From Apostichopus parvimensis (lineage: Eukaryota; Echinodermata; Holothuroidea; Aspidochirotida; Stichopodidae), in NCBI GenBank assembly GCA_000934455.1, contig KN884583.1:51318-75749 (forward strand): a stretch of 24,432 nucleotides of DNA, read 5' to 3'. The notes under the pieces were generated by a model that worked only from the letters and a program-made list of their open reading frames with translations, was not told where the DNA came from and did no database searches. Positions 19,701-24,432 of the stretch are shown one piece after another (within the stretch, counting starts at the first letter, position 1; each line of letters opens with the position of its first letter). The position numbers were made by a program, and so were the translations under genes.

Positions 19701-22323
19701 ACTGCCGTTACCCTGTTGCTAGATGCAGAGGAAATCGTGGACGTGATGACTATGTCATACGTATCTTCTCTTTGTTTTACTGTATGGGTTTGGTCTGAGA
19801 ACGAAATCGTAGCGTCAGTGGGAACAGTTTTCCATTCAAGTTTAACTTCGGGACGAATACCGTGAACAGAGCATGTCAATACATCACCCTGTTTTATATG
19901 TAGCACACAGTTTTGTTGATGACTACATCCATCTACCACAGGATATGCTGGTACGGGGTTAACTGTAAGAGAAGATGTATTCAATCGCATGTTATATATC
20001 TATATTATGCTGACTATAGTCTACTGTTATTATTTTTCTGTCCAGACTTAACATTTATTTTGTTTTGCTGCCCTACCTCTTAAGTAGGAGGTATGTTATT
20101 AAATTGGCAATTAATTGCCTGTCGAGTGCTTACTCATAACTTTGTATATAATTATTACATATAAGTATTGTTCATGTTATTCATTATTGACTATACATTA
20201 TATTCATTATTGATTATAACACCAACACCATATATTGCAACCAGTTCATTCCATTCTTCAGTGGAGCTGAAAAAGTACTAATGGATAAACTATATCAATT
20301 GAACTAGGAAGTACAAGCGAGAGTAAATTTACCGTAGATCTTTACGTCATATAACACAACAGCTTCATCCGAATCTTTGTTATGAATGCAAACGTACAGT
20401 CCCTCGTGCCAGCTTTCAGTTGTTCCTATGAATAGCCTGCTATCATTATCCAACTCAAATTCGGATGAATACGATTCCGTGACAGAGTTGGGCGGCGGTA
20501 TGTAGAAGAGTATGTTAGACCAAGACCGTTGTCCAACCGTTCGATGTTTCCAAACAAACATTCCGTCGTTAGTGTCCGTGCAAGCTAATTCCATTAAAGA
20601 ATGTTTTGCGATGTGCTTCGTAGTTGGGAATGCAACGGCGGTGTAGTTTACAATCTTGTCAATCAATACAAATGACTCTTTTTCCTGCATGAAATCCGGT
20701 GGCAGACTGGATGCTTGGCATACGAATAAAGTCAGCAAATGCCACTGTGTCAATGAAAATGCTACTGTAGCACTTGACGTGTAAGTCACATTGTCTTGTG
20801 TAATTACATCATACCTCGACGCCAGTGTTCGATTTTGTTCTAAAGACCTTGATATCCAAGTTAGGTTGACGGGAGGACGTGTCTTCTCAATTGAACAATC
20901 CAATGTGGTATCTGAGTCCAGTGACTTTAGACATGCTTTATGAGAGTCAGAGCACATACCAATGATCGGATATGTAATATTTGGTCTCACTGTATATAAA
21001 ACAAACAATACCAACACTCATCAATTGCTTTTTAATACCAAACGGTACTCTTTGAATGGCAGTGGCATCCACACAGTGACAAATATTTGATACATGAAAT
21101 AAGCTACTTAAAAGAGTCTTCATTTCATTGTTTATGTTCATGAACGAAATGATAACGATGTTATTGGTGTATTCTGTTTTCAATTATCTCAAAAAATATC
21201 ACTTGTTTGGTTTGACGCGTTCAATTGAAGTATGTGCATTAATATTGTCTACATTTCTAGACACATTATTAAATATACATTTATTTTTTTCTGGTACGAC
21301 GAAAACACCAGAAATAAAATTATAATCGACTCGGAAAAAGTTTGATGTTTCTTTCTAACGATCTTTCTCTGAACGAATTGAATGAGAATGTAATTAACTA
21401 AGAAATAAATGTGACTAGATCTGCGAAACGTTGTTAGTATATGCTGCACACATAACGACAAATACATATGAGAAGACGAATGGGTGAGCAAACGGATTAA
21501 TGATCATGTAAACGTATTCCGAAACTTCTGATACATTAGTGACCGTATATATCAAAGTCAGTTTGTATTCAAAAAAGGAAATATGATACAGAGAAGGAAG
21601 TAAAATGATATGTTACTAGCAACTTATCGATAAACTTATGCGAATTGAATCATGTTAGGGATATCTAAATGTGTTTACTGCATGTATGTTGTTATAGTTA
21701 GGTTATTAAAAATTCGTGTCTACATACCGACAGTCTTTACTTGGATTTCATAGGAAACAGTTGATTCCGTGAGTGAAATAACTTTAGTAACTCTTAAGAG
21801 GGTTTCGTGCTCTAAAGTAACATTTCTTATGAAGAGCGATCCATTCGGATATATGTCGTAGTTGCCGCTGGTATACCCATCGCCACCTTTATCTCCATTT
21901 TTGGAAAACAATATTAACTTTTCTGCCTCAGGATTATACCAAGACACAGCGAAATATTCTTGGAACAGACATCGCATCGTTCCGTTACTGCCAATACTGA
22001 TGTATTGGAGGAGTTCACACTCATTAATAGGCGCGAGTTCTGTAAGGTTTGGGGGAAAAAATCACATTTAGAGAGGCAATCTTTTCCTGTTGAGAAATAT
22101 TGTGAATATTTCATTAGTATGGTAAGTACTAGATTTGCCTAATATTCTCTGCTGACAGATCGAAAATGCTTTATCAGTTGCAAATAATGACATGTTGTTA
22201 AAGAAAATAATCATATTACAAGTATGTATAATTTTGATGTAACTTTCAATGAAAAATATGCTCACCCGATTGAGATGTAAATAGCACCACCAGAAATATT
22301 AATATGTTAATAAACTTCATCAT
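10622..22323 (-). CDS. Ig-TM-NACHT-LRR-like membrane receptor, 11 predicted exons
   Basis: Predicted cell-surface innate-immune receptor. Exons: 22323-22266, 22039-21728, 20989-20333, 19962-19630, 19478-19365, 18199-16686, 14962-14745, 12976-12900, 11740-11682, 11319-11200, 10738-10622. All introns are GT-AG and phases join without a break, giving about 1192 residues. Order: signal peptide 1-19, Ig 20-123, two Ig 124-342, Ig 343-453, single membrane span about 465-489 followed by Arg-Lys, NACHT about 570-870, helical NACHT-associated region to 996, LRR-like tail to the end. Walker A GEPGYGKST, Walker B VMLVLDGYDEYP and sensor TTRSSYLP are all present. A NACHT ATPase normally oligomerises on sensing; here the ectodomain would lie outside the cell and the switch inside. 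The Ig-TM-NACHT part is well supported. The five tail exons rest on frame, phase and duplication evidence. A further small exon between D and E is possible. Confidence 0.75.
11200..11319 (-). CDS. Exon 10 (D, copy 2)
   Basis: 40 codons, acceptor ACTGCACCAG, donor GTAAGT, phase 0 to 0. Contains NSLRQLCSEEVV and TIISVQTAS. It is open in both copies although 15 of 40 residues differ, with no indel. Confidence 0.6.
11682..11740 (-). CDS. Exon 9 (C, copy 2)
   Basis: 59 bases, strong acceptor CTTCTTTTCCATTCAG and donor GTAAGT, phase 1 to 0. Encodes CWSLLDSEVVLNCQAGQWE. Confidence 0.65.
12900..12976 (-). CDS. Exon 8 (B2, copy 2): LRR-like
   Basis: 77 bases, acceptor TTTCTATTCAAAAG, donor GTAAAT, phase 2 to 1. 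Joined to exon 7 it reads HLKDLSFAGCTLPL, an LxxLxFxxCxLP pattern split by the intron, which supports the join. Confidence 0.6.
14745..14962 (-). CDS. Exon 7 (B, copy 2): LRR-like
   Basis: 218 bases, acceptor TCTCCGTTAG, donor GTGAGT, phase 0 to 2, matching the phase-0 NACHT donor. Words such as LTHLLTVEKIHIET are LRR-like. A TGA overlaps the donor (TC-GTGAGT): failure to splice would end the protein one residue later, so this could also act as a short terminal exon. Confidence 0.65.
15277..15530 (-). CDS. Cys-rich exon-like segment in the NACHT-B intron, copy 2
   Basis: The reverse strand is open over about 84 codons, from an AG acceptor (TTGAATCAG) to TAG at 15279-15277, and the open frame extends upstream to 15612. 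It shows TCAHYPCNEDCEN, two N-x-T/S sites, LCASSMCINET and a mildly hydrophobic end (WSIPLMRVTAIF). The copy 1 counterpart keeps the Cys pattern and stop but has frame breaks upstream. I do not recognise the domain. It may be a relic exon of an ancestral gene or an alternative end. Confidence 0.3.
16686..18199 (-). CDS. Exon 6: NACHT domain
   Basis: 1514 bases, acceptor TCTTTCTTTCAG, donor GTGCGT, phase 1 to 0; read without splicing the frame would stop five codons later. The front (LYDAVQPIPYIKDR, VFVEGGMEYF) is the usual NLR pre-NACHT linker. Walker A GEPGYGKST, Walker B LVLDGYDEYP and the TTRSSYLP sensor follow. Then come the winged-helix/NACHT-helical parts, with VPLFFVMFAH and VRFYHKLFCEWYAAHHLAK (the FxHxxFxEYxAA type motif). 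No CARD, Death or Pyrin domain precedes it; the membrane span does. The ATPase family is certain. Downstream signalling is unknown. Confidence 0.95.
19365..19478 (-). CDS. Exon 5: transmembrane segment
   Basis: 38 codons, acceptor ATATTAACAG, donor GTAATA, phase 1 to 1. A Thr-rich stalk (TTSETTTAN) leads into about 25 hydrophobic residues (VLIPTVIVSTLVIIALFLAT and on) ending in Arg-Lys, a stop-transfer signal for type I topology. Its phase-1 end joins the NACHT exon directly to give ...RK-D-ENKEEL. Confidence 0.85.
19630..19962 (-). CDS. Exon 4: membrane-proximal Ig-like domain
   Basis: 111 codons, acceptor TCTTCTCTTACAG, donor GTACGT, phase 1 to 1. Core is DVLTCSV, KLEWKT and TAVCRIT. An extra pair, GCSHQQNC, precedes the fold; the same GC/MC...C pattern opens exon 3 (GMCSDSHKAC), so these two domains are related. 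Confidence 0.85.
20333..20989 (-). CDS. Exon 3: two Ig-like domains
   Basis: 219 codons, acceptor TTTTATATACAG, donor GTAAAT, phase 1 to 1. The first domain shows TLDCSIE, NLTWIS and LFVCQAS; the second shows ELACTD, FVWKH and GLYVCIH, so both have a Cys-Trp-Cys core. It also holds several N-x-S/T sites. Two Ig domains in one exon suggest intron loss after domain duplication. Confidence 0.85.
21728..22039 (-). CDS. Exon 2: first Ig-like domain (V-like)
   Basis: 104 codons, acceptor CCCCCAAACCTTACAG, donor GTATGT, phase 1 to 1 as usual for Ig exons. Has the B-strand Cys (MRCLF) and C-strand Trp (VSWYN), and SLFIRNVTLEHE as in V-type folds. The F-strand Tyr-x-Cys is replaced (LLRVTK), so the canonical disulfide is missing. 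A spare Cys lies near the N-terminus (NECEL). Confidence 0.75.
22266..22323 (-). CDS. Exon 1: signal peptide
   Basis: Starts with two ATG codons; encodes MMKFINILIFLVVLFTSQS, a short Lys-containing n-region, a hydrophobic core and a polar end, as in a cleaved signal peptide. Donor GTGAGC, phase 1. Confidence 0.75.
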
Positions 22324-22831
22324 TCCAATCTGATATTCAGTCTGCGAATTGAAATTATTGCGAAATATTAAAACATAAATTAAGCAATATGCAACGCTTT
22401 TCACATAACCATAGCTAACAGTCATATGAAATTATACTCAAGCCAAGAATTTGATCATATTCAAATTTTCAAAAGGAAAAATGCAAAGAAAATACAAAAT
22501 ATTTCATTAAATGTCCCTCTCTTGACAGTTCCAGTTAACCATCACAGCGTCGTTCGGTTAGAAATACAAAGCAAGCAAACTAAGAGAGCAAAATTCAATA
22601 CCAAATCCTTAGCTACTATTAAATACAGGATGACGTGTTGACGCTCATGCGCAACGATACTTGATTATAAATGATATAGCAACATGATATAGAAACTTAT
22701 TTATACAGGCATCCGTACGTGATGGTCATTTCTTGTATTTGTTTGAATAAATATTGCAGTTAATATCTCGTCATTTGATCACAGAACAGTACAATTTTTT
22801 GGCAATGTTAAATATATTTTAAACTAGCACA
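22324..22831. promoter_or_regulatory. Divergent promoter region between two receptor genes
   Basis: 508 bases separate the start codons of the minus-strand NACHT receptor and the plus-strand Ig gene. Both 5' UTRs and a shared or back-to-back promoter must lie here unless upstream non-coding exons exist. A TATA-like AAATATATTTTAAA sits at about 22809-22822 before the plus-strand ATG; that is close for a TATA box, so it is weak evidence. The small open frame at 22426-22641 has no recognisable domain. Confidence 0.5.
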
Positions 22832-24143
22832 ATGAGGGCAGGGAATGGTATATCTGTTCTGTTCATACTTGTATGTTATATAGCAAGAGTTGCTACTTGT
22901 TTGGATACTGTGGTATTTTCACATACCGTCAATACCTTTGACTCAGTGCTATTAGAGGGTTGTCACGAGAAAGGAGCCAAAAGCGAGTGGACATTAGACG
23001 ATGCTTTGCTGTTTATCGACAATGTCTGTTTTAATCCGACCGGTATAGGTGGCATTACTGTTTTACCAAATATCTCTCTATTTATCGAGAATGTGTCGTT
23101 AAATCATGCCGGGGTCTATAGTTGTACAAGTGCTCCAAAAATGATCGTTCGTCATTTGCTCAACATTGAAGGTGTGTGTTTTTGTTGGATGGTACCTTTA
23201 TTGGTTTCTTAATTGTCTGTGGATGTTGCTGTATTTTCTGTCCGCTGCAATGATGTTTGATCATGAATATATGTTCTTCTATGTTTTGTTTCTTATTTTG
23301 TTCATGTTGTTTTACACAAAATGATGGTTAATTTAGATAAGCAGATGTAAGATTTCTAAAGCAAATATATCACCGAAAGTTAAATGTCCTTTGATATCAA
23401 TGTAATGGGCAAGTCGGTAGATCCATTTTGCTACATGATTGCAAAAACAATTATTGATATGTAAGGTACACTATATTCTCGAAGGCTCATATTATATATT
23501 TCTGGAAAAGCTTCTTTCATTTATCTTGTCTGCTTTATGTATCTTTCCAACTGGAATTGCTTTAAATGATCATGAATGCAATAAGGGTATGTCGTGATGT
23601 TAGTTTTCTATAAAGGCGGCTTGTTTTATCATCGTAAATGTCTTCAGAAATAATAATAAATGATCAAGCAACCATTCTAAAGTCAAAAGGGAACTATATA
23701 ATTGCCAGATGTGTATTGCTATATGTTCTATCGATGTTGTAATGATGTGTAATGACGTTATATGATTGAACAGTTGGAATTGTGATTACTTAAATTCAAC
23801 GTGCTCTTTCCCTTAGCTCCACCTCGACTTTCCATTGCTGCAAACGACTACATATACAGTACTAGTGGAGCCGTTATTTATCTTCCTTACCGTCAAGTTA
23901 TATCGATAACATGCTTTGCCAATACAAGTCATCCGGAAGTCAACCTAACATTGTTTTTTAATAACGTTGTCAAAGCAACTTCGAATTTTACAGTAATACA
24001 AGGAGTCGGCAGAAACAAAACATATGATACCTTAGCAACAGCATGTATCCAAGTGAATAATGTCAGCGGAAATATCTCCTGCACAAGTCACGGACTTGGA
24101 AAATTTGGAAAGAAAGAATTACATTTACGATATGATCAATACG
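22832..24143 (+). CDS. Ig-domain receptor gene, first two exons; continues off the window
   Basis: Exon 1 (22832-23171) encodes a signal peptide (MRAGNGISVLFILVCYIARV and on) fused to a V-like Ig domain: EGCHEK, SEWTL and NHAGVYSCTS give the Cys-Trp-DxGxYxC core. It ends in phase 1 at GTGTGT. Exon 2 (23817-24143, 109 codons) follows acceptor GCTCTTTCCCTTAG and ends in phase 1 at GTAAGT. It carries a second Ig-like fold (ISITCFAN, TATCIQ-type and NISCTSH cysteines) with Leu/Phe in place of the core Trp, and many N-glycosylation sites. By phase and fold it is a relative of the head-to-head Ig-NACHT gene, though there the signal peptide has its own exon. Later exons, and whether a NACHT follows, are outside the window. 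Confidence 0.8.
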
Positions 24144-24387
24144 GTAAGTTTTAAGTTAACTTCTTTCCCGTGTTGCCATCGACTTGTATTAATACTCTCA
24201 ACGTGATTGGAGACTAGAATACGGGATTTATATTATTAAAAGTAGAACTGTCGTGTGATACCAAGTATCATTTTGCGTTACAAAAACCATCGTATATGCA
24301 TATATATCAACCCTAAGCGCAAAAATGTTGGCTGGATATTATTTACGTAATGACTAAATTGTCACCAACGAGATCGTGTGAGGTTAC

Positions 24388-24432
24388 AAAATGATAATAA
24401 AAATAATAATGATCATAAAAATAATAATCATA
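24388..24432. repeat. AAT-rich microsatellite
   Basis: Imperfect run of ATAATAA and AATAATGATC units continuing to the window edge, inside the intron after exon 2 of the plus-strand gene. Confidence 0.7.

Noticed and set aside
22426-22641. Plus-strand 71-codon frame in the intergenic region
   Set aside because: Lys- and Asn-rich with no domain; it lies in the presumed divergent promoter.

Overview
The window is eukaryotic nuclear DNA: AT-rich, with spliced genes bounded by GT-AG introns, AATAAA signals, microsatellites and decayed transposons. Families of Ig-domain and NACHT receptors, an intron-containing HARBI1-like transposase and a dispersed repeat rich in TGACCTTTGACCTCC suggest a marine invertebrate. 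An echinoderm, perhaps a sea cucumber, is my best guess, but this is inference and the sequence does not prove the taxon.

Left (1-1998): the right part of a PIF/Harbinger DNA transposon. Its minus-strand transposase has a full-length-like frame in two exons but carries two nonsense codons. The right end has subterminal palindromes and a terminal motif near 1998; the left end lies outside the window. From 1999 to 3499 I see old repeat debris and no supported gene.

Middle (3500-16620): two tandem copies of a segment of about 6.5 kb (3500-10153 and 10154-16620). Each copy holds the same five small minus-strand exons (here B, B2, C, D, E). These have conserved splice sites and a phase chain (0-2, 2-1, 1-0, 0-0, then stop) that continues exactly from the NACHT exon lying just right of copy 2. 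They are too short to stand out as long ORFs and were recognised by comparing the two copies.

Right (16621-22323, minus): signal peptide exon, one Ig exon, one exon with two Ig domains, one more Ig exon, a transmembrane exon, then one large NACHT exon. All joins are in phase. The predicted product is a type I membrane protein with about four Ig domains outside the cell and a NACHT ATPase plus an LRR-like tail inside: a cell-surface NLR-type receptor. It could end with the copy 2 cassette (about 1192 residues) or, by alternative splicing over copy 2, with the copy 1 cassette.

Far right (22832-24432, plus): the first two exons of a divergently transcribed Ig-domain gene, head to head with the first across about 0.5 kb and continuing beyond the window. 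Together this looks like part of an expanding innate-immune receptor cluster. Exon models come from reading frames and splice signals only; no transcript evidence is available here.
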